Positions 1 through 7,373 of a stretch of 56,244 nucleotides of DNA are shown here, in pieces. How positions within the stretch are numbered: the first letter of the stretch is position 1; each line of letters starts with the position of its first letter. This DNA is from a virus: positions 1 through 56,244 of IMG/VR virus record IMGVR_UViG_3300025872_000068; one strand, 5' to 3'. The notes under the pieces are model-generated. The model saw only the letters and a list, made by a program, of their open reading frames with translations. It made no database searches and had not been told where the DNA came from. A program made the position numbers and the translations under genes.

Positions 1-318
1 CGGGGCTCCTGACGAGTTCGGCAACGAATGCAACGTACAGAACTGGACAAACGAGGATGAGATCTGGATCGTCAATCTCGCCACCTGCGGGGACAAGGTG
101 CAGATCCCATTCGGCGAGCGGTTCATCGGCCAGTACATCATGGACTACGAGTACCAGGAAACCACCAAGCCTCTCTATGCGATCTACTACCGTCCCTCCT
201 CCGCAGGCTCAAGTGCGATTGTCGCGGTGAATGTGATTGGCCCCGAGAGCTGCCATCCGATCACGCCCAATAATAGCTGTGTCTACCCTGGCAGCTTGAT
301 CTTTAATGGCGACGATGA
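1..318. repeat. Left copy of the terminal overlap (circularisation repeat)
   Basis: Bases 1-318 align without gaps to 55927-56244, with 11 mismatches counted by eye. Seven mismatches are synonymous and four change three codons (YQET-type to HQGA-type residues), so they look like allelic variation rather than sequencing error. The overlap indicates a circular or circularly permuted molecule assembled from mixed strains, or less likely a true internal domain duplication. Confidence 0.85.
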
Positions 319-970
319 ACCCGATGTCTGCCAGACCGACAACTTTGTTGAGGGTGCTGACATCTGGATCGTAGATGTCGCCAGCTGCAACGACCCTGGA
401 TCCATTCCCAACGGAGAGCGGTTTGTCGGACACAGGCTGGGATACCATACCCACGCTGGTGAGACGCTGCCCCTGTATGGGATCAAGCATGTGCCTGCTA
501 ATATTGGCGTGTCAGGTGCGTACTTCGATACTGGCTTCTTCGCTGCACCTGGACAGTTTGTCGATGTCTTGCCAGGATTTGAAACTATCGAGCTTTTCGG
601 AGCGTCGGGGCTGTCAATAGATGCCAGTTTCATTCGCAATACATCAGGCACGGCGATAAGGTATGCGGTTAATGCTGAGATCTTTTTTGTTTTCGGCAGC
701 GCAATTCCAGGCGTTGCTGAGTGCCTTTTCGCCAGCGGACAAGTTGGGCTAGGAAACGGCTCCGGTTCAACTGTGTTTACGGACTACAGGTTCAATGACC
801 ACCTCGACACAAGTCTTTGCGGAGGATGGGGAGATGCAGTACTATGGTCTCATCGTCATGCCTGCCTATGCAGTATCATCCAGCTACAGCCTAACGAATT
901 GGTGAGCGGGTTCATGAATGGAAGCGGAGGAAGTGTCCGCATTCGTGGTACGCTGACAAGGCTCGCATAG
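2..970 (+). CDS. Tail-tip/fibre protein with Cys-rich repeats, C-terminal part
   Basis: The frame is open from base 2 with no start codon, so this is the 3' part of a longer gene. The gene entering the right end (54464-56244) carries the same sequence over 318 bases. Joined at 55926/1 they give an uninterrupted protein of 810 residues. This part holds repeat unit 3 (about 2-220) and unit 4 (about 248-500) of a domain of about 90-110 residues, with conserved Cys, an IWIV core, a GERF(I/V)G turn and an LY(A/G)I strand. The remaining 150 or so residues are non-repetitive, glycine-rich and probably a C-terminal adhesion domain. By position after the tape measure it should be a tail-tip or receptor-binding protein. 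The function is inferred from order and repeat architecture only. Confidence 0.75.
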   Translation, partial: GAPDEFGNECNVQNWTNEDEIWIVNLATCGDKVQIPFGERFIGQYIMDYEYQETTKPLYAIYYRPSSAGSSAIVAVNVIGPESCHPITPNNSCVYPGSLIFNGDDEPDVCQTDNFVEGADIWIVDVASCNDPGSIPNGERFVGHRLGYHTHAGETLPLYGIKHVPANIGVSGAYFDTGFFAAPGQFVDVLPGFETIELFGASGLSIDASFIRNTSGTAIRYAVNAEIFFVFGSAIPGVAECLFASGQVGLGNGSGSTVFTDYRFNDHLDTSLCGGWGDAVLWSHRHACLCSIIQLQPNELVSGFMNGSGGSVRIRGTLTRLA

Positions 971-980
971 GGGGAATGCC

Positions 981-1199
981 ATGGGATGTGGGTGCCAAGG
1001 CGGGAAGAAGAAGGAGGCGGCAGCGATGTCCCCTCCGGCGGCAAGCGTGAAGGTGAGGTTGATCAACCACTCACAAACGCCTGATGCGTTAGTGGGCAAG
1101 TCGACAGCCAAGAACTATGGTCGATTCAAGAATGGCGACCGCATCACAATCCAGCGGATTGACTACGAGGCGGAGCCGGAGAAGTTCGTGCTGCTATGA
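981..1199 (+). CDS. Small Cys/Lys-rich N-terminus protein, unknown
   Basis: A 72-residue protein starting MGCGCQGGKKK, 10 bases after the tail-tip gene, with a weak ribosome-binding site (GGGGG) close to the ATG. A short linker of basic and small residues follows the Cys-rich start. The rest is predicted to be mostly beta strand (KVRLINHS, GDRITIQRI, EKFVLL) and could be a small SH3-like barrel. Its stop overlaps the next start by 4 bases (ATGA), so the two are translationally coupled. I do not recognise a family. Position at the end of the tail module suggests a virion accessory or lysis-associated role, which is speculation. Confidence 0.65.
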   Translation: MGCGCQGGKKKEAAAMSPPAASVKVRLINHSQTPDALVGKSTAKNYGRFKNGDRITIQRIDYEAEPEKFVLL

Positions 1200-1522
1200 T
1201 CGCCGAGATGCTGATGTTGTCGCTTGCTGTGTGGCGTCTCAGCTACATGATTACGAGCGAGGTGGGGCCAGCCAGGATTCTGGAGCGATTCCGAACGTGG
1301 GCTGGTGTCGTCGTGGATCGGTTGGACGATGGAACCGAGGAGGTGATTGCGTCTCCAGGCACACTTGCTGACCTCGTTACTTGCCAATGGTGTGCCTCGG
1401 TATGGCTGGGCATGGCGGTAGCCTTACTCCACGCGGTGAGCCCACGCATATGCTGGGTTGCCGCCATGCCTTTCTTTCTTTCGGCAATGGCACTAGGCTA
1501 CGCAAAGCTCATGGATCGCTGA
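1196..1522 (+). CDS. DUF1360-like membrane protein
   Basis: A 108-residue protein. The N-terminus has hydrophobic residues, then the RLSYMITSEVGPARILERFR pattern, then a CQWCASVWLG motif (about residues 62-71), followed by two hydrophobic segments (about 70-85 and 88-102). The order of an R-L-T-D/E-x-G-P-F/A segment followed by C-x-W-C-x-S-x-W matches what I remember of the DUF1360 family, found in Bacillus and in many phages, often near lysis genes. It is an integral membrane protein by composition. It overlaps the upstream gene by 4 bases. The role is unknown; a lysis or host-envelope role is possible. Confidence 0.7.
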   Translation: MIAEMLMLSLAVWRLSYMITSEVGPARILERFRTWAGVVVDRLDDGTEEVIASPGTLADLVTCQWCASVWLGMAVALLHAVSPRICWVAAMPFFLSAMALGYAKLMDR

Positions 1523-1623
1523 TGCCTCCTGTCTTTCCACCAGATAATTTCTTTTTCTTCTTGGCTTGCTGACCTGGTCGTCGGTCGGTAGATTTCTCCG
1601 CACGACAGGACGAGGAGACAGCC

Positions 1624-1968
1624 ATGGCGAAGAAAGAACCGCTGCGGAAGCGGTACTCAGATCTTAGTGAACCGATCCTTCAGTATGCGGCTTTGCGTCA
1701 AATGGGGTGCAGCTGGGCTGAAATCGTTCATGCACTGCGAGTCGATGATGTCGACGGCGTAGAGTTGGGAAAGCTCGACCTGATGGTTTGCGTGTGGCAT
1801 GTGATGCAGTATGGGTTGCCGCCGACTGTCTTTGTCGATGTCCCGTCTCCTGTTAAATGCCCACGCTGCGATGCAATGGTGCAAGCTGTGCCATGCCGCA
1901 AATGTGTAGTAGAGGGAGCGTGGCCCTCTGGTCTCGACGATGTTCCCCCGGACGTTGAGATTTTCTAG
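1624..1968 (+). CDS. Zinc-ribbon protein, replication-module leader
   Basis: A 114-residue protein with a good Shine-Dalgarno (GAGGAG) 7 bases upstream. The N-terminal two thirds is helical and looks HTH-like around residues 18-40 (LRQMGCSWAEIVHALRVDD). The C-terminus has two CxxC pairs, CPRC and CRKC (about residues 80-96), forming a likely zinc ribbon. It is the first gene of the block containing the SSB-like protein and helicase, so a nucleic-acid-binding or regulatory role is likely. The 101 bases before it hold only a poor promoter-like pair (TTGCTG at 1566, TAGATT at 1589, 17 apart). Confidence 0.7.
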   Translation: MAKKEPLRKRYSDLSEPILQYAALRQMGCSWAEIVHALRVDDVDGVELGKLDLMVCVWHVMQYGLPPTVFVDVPSPVKCPRCDAMVQAVPCRKCVVEGAWPSGLDDVPPDVEIF

Positions 1969-1991
1969 GGGTAACCTTTGGAGGAAGAAGC

Positions 1992-2585
1992 ATGCCTAAG
2001 TTCACTATTTCCCAAGCGTTTCCTACCGGACGAACCAGTGATTGGACTACGCAGACTGGCGAGACCATCGTGTTCGATCTGTGGAGCGTTCAGTTTGTCG
2101 AAGCCCCTGGCATGGTGCTGGAGATCGGGCAGACGAAGAAGGCTGGTGCGTTGTCGCCCGGCATGCAGCTGGATGGCACCATCGAGCAGGGCAAGCGTGG
2201 AGCCTACTTCAAGAAGGCACCTCGCCCCCAGAACCAGGGTGCAGCAGGCGGCGGCAATCGCTACGGTGGTGGCGGTCGCACTGACGATACGCAGAAGTAC
2301 ATCATCGCTCAGTGTGCGCTGAAGTGTGCCATCGAGATGTCGAAGGCGCAGGAGAAGTACGACACGGCGTTCATCGAGAGCGCGATGGCTATCTGCTGGG
2401 AGCTGATCCACAAGTACGCGAATCGTCAGGTTGATGCACCTCCTGCTCCAGCTGCTCCGATGGCTGCACCTGTTCCGCAGATGCCGCAGATGCCACAGAT
2501 GCAGATCCCGCAGCAGTACCAGCAGGCTGCCTACGCACATGCTGGCAACGGCAATGGATTCGGCAACGAAGAGATCCCGTTCTAG
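1992..2585 (+). CDS. Single-stranded DNA-binding protein-like
   Basis: A 197-residue protein with strong Shine-Dalgarno GGAGGAAG. It has three parts: a beta-rich N-terminal region (about 1-75) that could be an OB fold; a Gly/Arg-rich and helical middle (about 80-140); and a Pro/Met/Gln-rich disordered tail (about 145-185) ending NGFGNEEIPF. That acidic, phenylalanine-terminated tip closely resembles the DDDIPF tip of bacterial SSB, which recruits replication proteins. The order N-terminal fold, low-complexity linker and acidic tip is the SSB architecture. It sits directly before the helicase. The N-terminus does not visibly match the standard SSB family, so this may be a diverged or analogous SSB. 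Confidence 0.7.
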   Translation: MPKFTISQAFPTGRTSDWTTQTGETIVFDLWSVQFVEAPGMVLEIGQTKKAGALSPGMQLDGTIEQGKRGAYFKKAPRPQNQGAAGGGNRYGGGGRTDDTQKYIIAQCALKCAIEMSKAQEKYDTAFIESAMAICWELIHKYANRQVDAPPAPAAPMAAPVPQMPQMPQMQIPQQYQQAAYAHAGNGNGFGNEEIPF

Positions 2586-2612
2586 GCGATCTCTGTCTCT
2601 GTCTTCCTCCTT

Positions 2613-2656
2613 GCTGACGGCTGCTGGGCGTGGGGTAGTGCCTGGCAGTCGTCAGC
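2613..2656 (+). other. Large imperfect RNA hairpin between SSB-like and helicase genes
   Basis: GCTGACG at 2613-2619 pairs with CGTCAGC at 2650-2656. Inner CTGC/GCAG and GGC/GCC pairs extend the stem. It is followed by GGGTTTCT, not a real U-tract, so it is more likely an RNA stability or processing element, or a weak attenuator, than an efficient terminator. It occupies most of the 96-base gap. Confidence 0.45.
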
Positions 2657-2681
2657 GGGTTTCTATGGACGAGGTGTCACG

Positions 2682-4211
2682 ATGGATCTGTGGCCGCATC
2701 AGGTTCGTATCATTGGTGCCATCGAGGACAGGATGCAATCGAAGGGGCATCGGCTCCTCATCTCTGCTCCAACCGGGGCCGGTAAGTCTCGGTGCATGCT
2801 GGAGTTGTTCAAGGCGAACAGGCATCGGAAAGCCTGTCTCTACACCCACCGGCGGCTATTGCTCGATCAGTTGGCCCAGAACCTTCAGGATGCAGGTCTT
2901 GAGTTCGGGCTTCGTGCTGCAGGACACGACACGGATTACTCGAAGAACCTCCAGCTGTGCATGATCCAAACGGAACACAGCAAGCGGGAGGATCGCGGCC
3001 TGCACGACGCAGAGCTGGTGATCATCGACGAGGCCCATGTGATCAAAGCCTCCATGGCGGAGGAGATTGTCTCAGAGCATGTCGATGGTGGCGCGTTGAT
3101 TGTTGGCTTCACTGCCACGCCACTCGACCTCGGACACATGTACGACGAACTCTTTGTCGGTGCCGCCAACAGCCAACTACGGGCCTGCGGAGCCCATGTG
3201 CCTTGCTATCACTACGCTCCCGACTCGGTAGATACCGCGAAGCTAAAGCGGCAGAAGACCGGCGAGTACTACCAGGGCGACGTACTGCGGGCGATCATGA
3301 CGCCGACCATCATTGCCAGGGTGGTTGCCAACCACAAGCTGTTGAACCCAGAGCAGCGGCCTGCGATCCTGTTCGCCCCAGGTGTCAGCGAGTCTCGTTG
3401 GTTTGCCGAGGAGCTGTGCAAGGCTGGCATTGAGTCGGGCCACATCGATGGCGAGTATATCTGGATGGATGGCAAGACTGTCCCCAATACGACGATCTAC
3501 CGAGAGGAGTTTCTTGGCAAGCTGCGGTCAGGCGAGATGAAGGTGGCCTGCAACCGATTCGTCCTGCGAGAGGGCATCGACGTGCCGGAGCTGTATCACG
3601 CCATCTTTGCGACCTGCTTCGGGTCGCTGCAAAGCTACCTGCAGGCAGGCGGTCGTCTGCTGCGATCTCACTCGTCACTTAGTCATGTGATCGTGCAGGA
3701 CCACGGCAACAACGTGCTGACACATGGCAGCTTGAATGCGGATCGAGATTGGGAGCTGGGAGACACAGCACAGAAGACGCTCTCCCAACGCATTGAGCGA
3801 CTGAGGGAGCAGAAGGAAGAAGAGCCCATCATCTGCACCGAGTGCTTCGGCATTCGAGCAGGTGGGCCGAGATGCCCGATCTGCGGGCATTGCGAGAACC
3901 GCAGGGTGAGAAGGGTGATCGAACTGGATGGCTCTCTGAGGATGGTGGAGGGACCACTCTACAAGCCGATGAGGGTGGACAAGAAGCCAGGCTCGCTGGA
4001 GCGATGGAAGAAGATTTACTGGCGGGCCAAGAATTCCAAGAACATGACGTTCAGGCAGGCCAGGTCACTTTATGCCAAAGAGAGCGGCGACTGGACCTAC
4101 CCGAGTGCCTTCCTGCCGCTGATGCCGATTAACCCGGAGGACATGGTAGAGCGGGTACGCGATCTGCCATCGTGGAAGCTACGTCAATCGACAATGGAGG
4201 ATGTTCAATGA
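2682..4211 (+). CDS. DEAD/DEAH-box superfamily 2 DNA helicase
   Basis: A 509-residue SF2 helicase. Motif Q-like WPHQ is near the start, Walker A APTGAGKS at 29-36, Walker B DEAH at 116-119, motif III-like TATP at 144-147. Motif V/VI is in the segment REGIDVPELY followed by QAGGRLLRS (about 295-330). A four-Cys zinc ribbon (CTEC and CPIC) lies at about 385-402. The length and Zn ribbon resemble phage replication helicases that open the origin or run ahead of the fork. It sits between the SSB-like protein and the primase gene, consistent with a replisome cluster. The start is supported by GAGGTG 8 bases upstream. Confidence 0.92.
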   Translation: MDLWPHQVRIIGAIEDRMQSKGHRLLISAPTGAGKSRCMLELFKANRHRKACLYTHRRLLLDQLAQNLQDAGLEFGLRAAGHDTDYSKNLQLCMIQTEHSKREDRGLHDAELVIIDEAHVIKASMAEEIVSEHVDGGALIVGFTATPLDLGHMYDELFVGAANSQLRACGAHVPCYHYAPDSVDTAKLKRQKTGEYYQGDVLRAIMTPTIIARVVANHKLLNPEQRPAILFAPGVSESRWFAEELCKAGIESGHIDGEYIWMDGKTVPNTTIYREEFLGKLRSGEMKVACNRFVLREGIDVPELYHAIFATCFGSLQSYLQAGGRLLRSHSSLSHVIVQDHGNNVLTHGSLNADRDWELGDTAQKTLSQRIERLREQKEEEPIICTECFGIRAGGPRCPICGHCENRRVRRVIELDGSLRMVEGPLYKPMRVDKKPGSLERWKKIYWRAKNSKNMTFRQARSLYAKESGDWTYPSAFLPLMPINPEDMVERVRDLPSWKLRQSTMEDVQ

Positions 4212-4498
4212 ACCGGAAGTACCACACCAGGGCCAGCAAGAACGGTTTCTTTGCTTACGAGACCGATGTCGGCCTAGTAGCTGCCGCCGCTCAGATGTTT
4301 GCCCACTGCGGGAGCGGGGAAAAGCTCCGTTCCTATGCCGCTAAACTAGCCAGGGAGAACGTGTCGGATCACGACCGCCAGCTGCTCGGTGCGATGTACG
4401 CCGCCAAGCGACAGATACTGATCGCACTGGGAAGCTGGGAGACGAAGGATGGACAGCTGCAACTGGACGGAGCCCCCAGCTATGAGCCAAACACTTGA
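4208..4498 (+). CDS. Small helical protein of the replication cluster, unknown
   Basis: A 96-residue protein. The ATG at 4208 is preferred over the earlier in-frame ATG at 4172 because GGAGG lies 8 bases before it and it forms the usual 4-base ATGA overlap with the helicase stop. The sequence is mostly helical (ETDVGLVAAAAQMFAHC, KLRSYAAKLARE, DRQLLGAMYAAKRQILIAL). It overlaps the primase start by 17 bases. Tight coupling to both neighbours suggests an accessory of helicase or primase, for example a loader, but no family is recognised. Confidence 0.7.
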   Translation: MNRKYHTRASKNGFFAYETDVGLVAAAAQMFAHCGSGEKLRSYAAKLARENVSDHDRQLLGAMYAAKRQILIALGSWETKDGQLQLDGAPSYEPNT

Positions 4499-5285
4499 GC
4501 AAGCACTTGCCTATCTTGACATGGGACTCGCCGTCATTCCCATTGGCAGCGAAAACAAGATTCCCATGATCAAATGGAAGGAATTCCAGACCAGATTGCC
4601 CACCCACGCAGAGGCGTCTAGCTGGCCCTGGGAGGGCATCGGAATGCTGACAGGTGCCGGAAGTGGCTATGTGGTCGTGGACTGCGATACACGCGAAGCT
4701 GGGGCCTTCTGGAGCCGTTTTAGGACCAGCACTCCCATGATCTGTCAGACGAAGCGTGGATTCCACTTCTATTACCAGATGACCACCCCCATCCGCTCGG
4801 ATGTTGGCATCCCCCTTTCGGGGGGGCTGTCGTACGACGTTAAGGGGGTATCGAGCTACGCCATTGTGCCGCCAACAAAGGGCTACCAGTGGCTGCATGG
4901 GATCTACCCGGCAGACCAGCTGCCCCGATTCAACGCCAGTTGGAGGCCGGACCGGAAGTCAGCTGCAGGTTCTGGCGGAGGGTATAATGTCAGCACGCGA
5001 GGTGGGGTCTATGCTCTCGGCCAAGTTGAAACGCTCATCCTGAACACAGCGATACGGGACGCAGCTAATGGACGAAACCTCGCCGGATTCCGAGCGGCTA
5101 TACAGCTCAGGGACAATGGATTTCCCATTGAGCATGCTCAAAGAGTTCTTGAACAATTCGTCTGCGTCGTCGGGAACTACGGATCAAGCCGCTACACATC
5201 TGAAGAAGCCAGGCATTCCGTGCGAAACGCCTACTCACGCCCAGCCCGCTCACCATGGGACTCGCTGCGTTCGTCTGTTCAATGA
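4482..5285 (+). CDS. Bifunctional primase/polymerase (prim-pol) N-terminal domain protein
   Basis: A 267-residue protein from the ATG at 4482. An in-frame ATG at 4449 would extend it by 11 residues but would overlap the upstream gene more. The N-terminus (ALAYLDMGLAVIPIG, then KIPMIKWKEFQ) is the classic prim-pol opening. The metal-binding pair is DCD at 67-69 within YVVVDCD, and the GFHFYY motif at 93-98 holds the conserved His. The fold belongs to the archaeo-eukaryotic primase superfamily. It makes primers and may extend DNA. No helicase is fused to it; the separate DEAH protein upstream probably fills that role. The last 70 residues are helical, as in the PriCT-type region. Confidence 0.88.
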   Translation: MSQTLEQALAYLDMGLAVIPIGSENKIPMIKWKEFQTRLPTHAEASSWPWEGIGMLTGAGSGYVVVDCDTREAGAFWSRFRTSTPMICQTKRGFHFYYQMTTPIRSDVGIPLSGGLSYDVKGVSSYAIVPPTKGYQWLHGIYPADQLPRFNASWRPDRKSAAGSGGGYNVSTRGGVYALGQVETLILNTAIRDAANGRNLAGFRAAIQLRDNGFPIEHAQRVLEQFVCVVGNYGSSRYTSEEARHSVRNAYSRPARSPWDSLRSSVQ

Positions 5286-5541
5286 GACCTTCCTCGTGGA
5301 GTTCGTCCCCAGGTCGCAGCTGGAGGATCATGGCGAGTGCGAGGATCCCCAGGGCTGCCAGTTTGAGATCCCTCGGATACGAATCAGGGATGACCTATCC
5401 GAGTTGGATACGCTCGTTACCCTCGTCCACGAGATGGCCCACGGCTGCAACTGGCGGTGGCTCTCCGAGGACTGGGTATCGGAGATGAGCGAACACATTG
5501 GTCGATCCCTCTACCAATTGGGGTATCGGCGTGTCGCGTAG
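5068..5541 (+). CDS. HExxH zinc-metallopeptidase-like protein
   Basis: The frame is open from ATG 5068 (157 residues), but its first 72 codons lie inside the primase gene in another frame, so the true start may be nearer 5116-5260. The C-terminal 90 residues are convincing: a beta-rich stretch (EIPRIRIRDD) leads to TLVHEMAHGCNW, an HExxH zinc site, then WVSEMSEHIGRSLYQLG with a downstream Glu as possible third ligand. This resembles a small phage family found beside replication genes and related to SprT-like or ImmA-like metallopeptidases. Substrate unknown. It overlaps the following phosphoesterase by about 11 bases. Confidence 0.65.
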   Translation: MDETSPDSERLYSSGTMDFPLSMLKEFLNNSSASSGTTDQAATHLKKPGIPCETPTHAQPAHHGTRCVRLFNETFLVEFVPRSQLEDHGECEDPQGCQFEIPRIRIRDDLSELDTLVTLVHEMAHGCNWRWLSEDWVSEMSEHIGRSLYQLGYRRVA

Positions 5542-6295
5542 ATTCATCGCCTTCTCATGCCTTCACTTCCCAGAACACGACCCCTCCGCAATCGACTGGC
5601 TGCTAGCACAAATACGAGAGCAGCAGCCTAGCTATGTCGTCAGCCTGGGTGACATGATCGACACGGCCTGCCTGTCTCGATTCAGCAAGGACTCGGTCGC
5701 CTCTCTGGCATCCGAGTACGCAGCGGTGGATCAGTTCTGTTCAGCTGTCAATGACGCGGCACCGAAGGCCAAGCGTGTCTGGATTCAGGGTAACCATGAA
5801 CAGCGGATGTTTCGGGCTGAGCATGCTGCCCTCTCGGACATCCTCGACTACAGAAAGCACATCCGCTCCGCTCGCAGCTGGAAACACATCCCCTACATCT
5901 ACTCTCGACAGCATGTGTTTCGACTTGGCCCTGTCACCTTCCACCACGGCTTCAATTGCAGTGACAGTGGAATCAAACGCGAGGTCATCAACCTAGGCAA
6001 TCCCAATGGGCTGGTCATCTCAGGCCACACTCATCGCCCGCATGATGTGATCCCTGTCGCTTTTGGGTCGACTGTAGTACCCTACTGGTTCGCGAACCCA
6101 GGCACCTTCATCCGCCCAGAGCAGGGATACACACACACTCTGGACACATCGAGATGGGGTACTGGAGTCGTCGTTGGCGACACAATAACGAAACGGCAGG
6201 TCGGGAGTACTCCTGAATGGACCGCGAGCCTCATCACCTACAGGAACCACTGGGATGGCCCGAAGAATCGCTCCGGTCCCGAAGCTGACGCCTAG
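5531..6295 (+). CDS. Calcineurin-like metallophosphoesterase
   Basis: A 254-residue protein starting at GTG 5531, which overlaps the upstream stop by 11 bases; an earlier in-frame ATG is at 5498. Motifs of the calcineurin-like fold are present in order: GDMID at 40-44, GNHE at 87-90, FHHG at about 137, and SGHTH at about 160. Motif I, normally D-x-H, reads SCLH at 9-12, so the first Asp is replaced by Cys. Phage members of this family act as nucleases or phosphodiesterases in DNA processing. Location in the replication block fits that. The altered motif I may change metal use or activity. Confidence 0.85.
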   Translation: MSRRFIAFSCLHFPEHDPSAIDWLLAQIREQQPSYVVSLGDMIDTACLSRFSKDSVASLASEYAAVDQFCSAVNDAAPKAKRVWIQGNHEQRMFRAEHAALSDILDYRKHIRSARSWKHIPYIYSRQHVFRLGPVTFHHGFNCSDSGIKREVINLGNPNGLVISGHTHRPHDVIPVAFGSTVVPYWFANPGTFIRPEQGYTHTLDTSRWGTGVVVGDTITKRQVGSTPEWTASLITYRNHWDGPKNRSGPEADA

Positions 6296-6668
6296 GCAGA
6301 AACGAGTCTACGCACACCTCTGTCGCAAGATCAGGTTCCCGCTGGTGTACGGTCACGCTCGTGGCTGCTACATGGCTATCAACGACGCACTCGAAGAACT
6401 ACACGGGTCCGAGTCTGCCCACCCAGCTCTCAGTATTGAGATCTCGGAGGTACTGTCTAAGCGGTCCTGTCTCGTGCTGGAGTCGCTCGACATCCAGTCC
6501 GTTCAGCACCTGATCGACTGCGACTGGGAAGAGCTGCTAGAAGACATGAAGCAGCACAAGAAGTACGATGTGATGGTTGGCATGGAGGTGTCGAGAGTTC
6601 GCGAGAAGTACGAGAACGCGAACTATTCACCAAAGAAAAAGTCCCCACCAGCCTCGTCTGAATACTGA
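6255..6668 (+). CDS. Conserved helical protein, unknown
   Basis: A 137-residue protein overlapping the phosphoesterase by 41 bases. It starts with a basic segment (RRIAPVPKLTPRQKRVYAHL) and continues helical with two possible Cys ligands, then an acidic helix (DWEELLEDMKQHKKYDVM) and a Lys/Pro/Ser-rich tail. The initial TPRQKRVYAHL pattern hints at a DNA-binding helix-turn-helix, but this is only a resemblance. Last gene of the rightward replication block, facing the leftward block across a 177-base gap. Confidence 0.65.
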   Translation: MARRIAPVPKLTPRQKRVYAHLCRKIRFPLVYGHARGCYMAINDALEELHGSESAHPALSIEISEVLSKRSCLVLESLDIQSVQHLIDCDWEELLEDMKQHKKYDVMVGMEVSRVREKYENANYSPKKKSPPASSEY

Positions 6669-6676
6669 TGGGGGCA

Positions 6677-6847
6677 TGGTCCATTACGCAACGGACCAAA
6701 CCTGCCGCTTGGTTGCGAACCCAAGTTACGCAAGCTGCTCTCACAGCTCCGGCAGGCAAGGAATATCCTGGCTGGTGTTAAACGCCACCTCCAGCTTGGC
6801 GACCCATGCTGCCGTCTTGCTCAACAGCCAAGGCCAGGGTGGGCCTT
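6677..6847. other. Convergent intergenic region with three small hairpins
   Basis: This gap separates convergent transcription units. It holds TGGTCC/GGACCA (6677-6698), CTTGG/CCAAG with an 8-base loop (6708-6725), and AAGGCC/GGCCTT (6830-6847), the last overlapping the stop of the leftward gene. None has a proper U-tract in either direction, so a bidirectional rho-independent terminator is plausible but not established. Confidence 0.3.
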
Positions 6848-7373
6848 ATTGCGTTTCCCAAGGACTGCCGACCACATGCGACAATGTTCCGTCCTTGTTT
6901 TTCCTCCAGCCTGCCATTTCAGACACGTTGCTGGCATCGTCATACTTAACGACAAACACCAGAAACCTTCCGTAACGCTCACCGGAGTTTCCATTCACCT
7001 TGTCAAGCATCTGCGTGATGACAAAGGTGTCGCTGGATCGCATCGGCAATTCGCTTTCAAGCGTCAGCGTTGGAAACAAGATTGAGATCATGCATTGGTT
7101 GCCATCCGGGTCTGGCAGAACGCCGCTATAAAGCAGCCCATCCGGGTCTTCCTGAACATGCCACTTGATATCATTCATGATGTTCAGCATTGGCGGGTCA
7201 AGCCTGCCGTCGCTCATGATCGCATCGGCGTAGGCATCGCTGAAGTCGGGGAGCATTCGCACCCCCCTTTGCGTTTGGGCTGAAATGAAATCAGCAGCCG
7301 CATCCCTGCGACGCCGCTTCTGTGAAAGCCTTCGTGCTTGGAGCTTTTGCTTCCTTGTGCGTTTCTTGCTCAT
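6846..7373 (-). CDS. Basic-N-terminus protein, unknown
   Basis: A 175-residue protein, last gene of the leftward run. The first 26 residues are extremely basic (MSKKRTRKQKLQARR, then QKRRRR), suggesting nucleic-acid binding. The rest is mixed alpha/beta with an acidic central region. Start supported by AAGGAA upstream. It overlaps the preceding gene by 4 bases (ATGA), so these two form one translational unit, placed after a strong terminator at 7838-7883. No family recognised. Confidence 0.7.
   Translation of the reverse strand: MSKKRTRKQKLQARRLSQKRRRRDAAADFISAQTQRGVRMLPDFSDAYADAIMSDGRLDPPMLNIMNDIKWHVQEDPDGLLYSGVLPDPDGNQCMISILFPTLTLESELPMRSSDTFVITQMLDKVNGNSGERYGRFLVFVVKYDDASNVSEMAGWRKNKDGTLSHVVGSPWETQ

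Noticed and set aside
6677-6725. Two adjacent hairpins that look a little like tRNA arms.
   Set aside because: No acceptor stem, anticodon arm or standard T-loop could be built around them.
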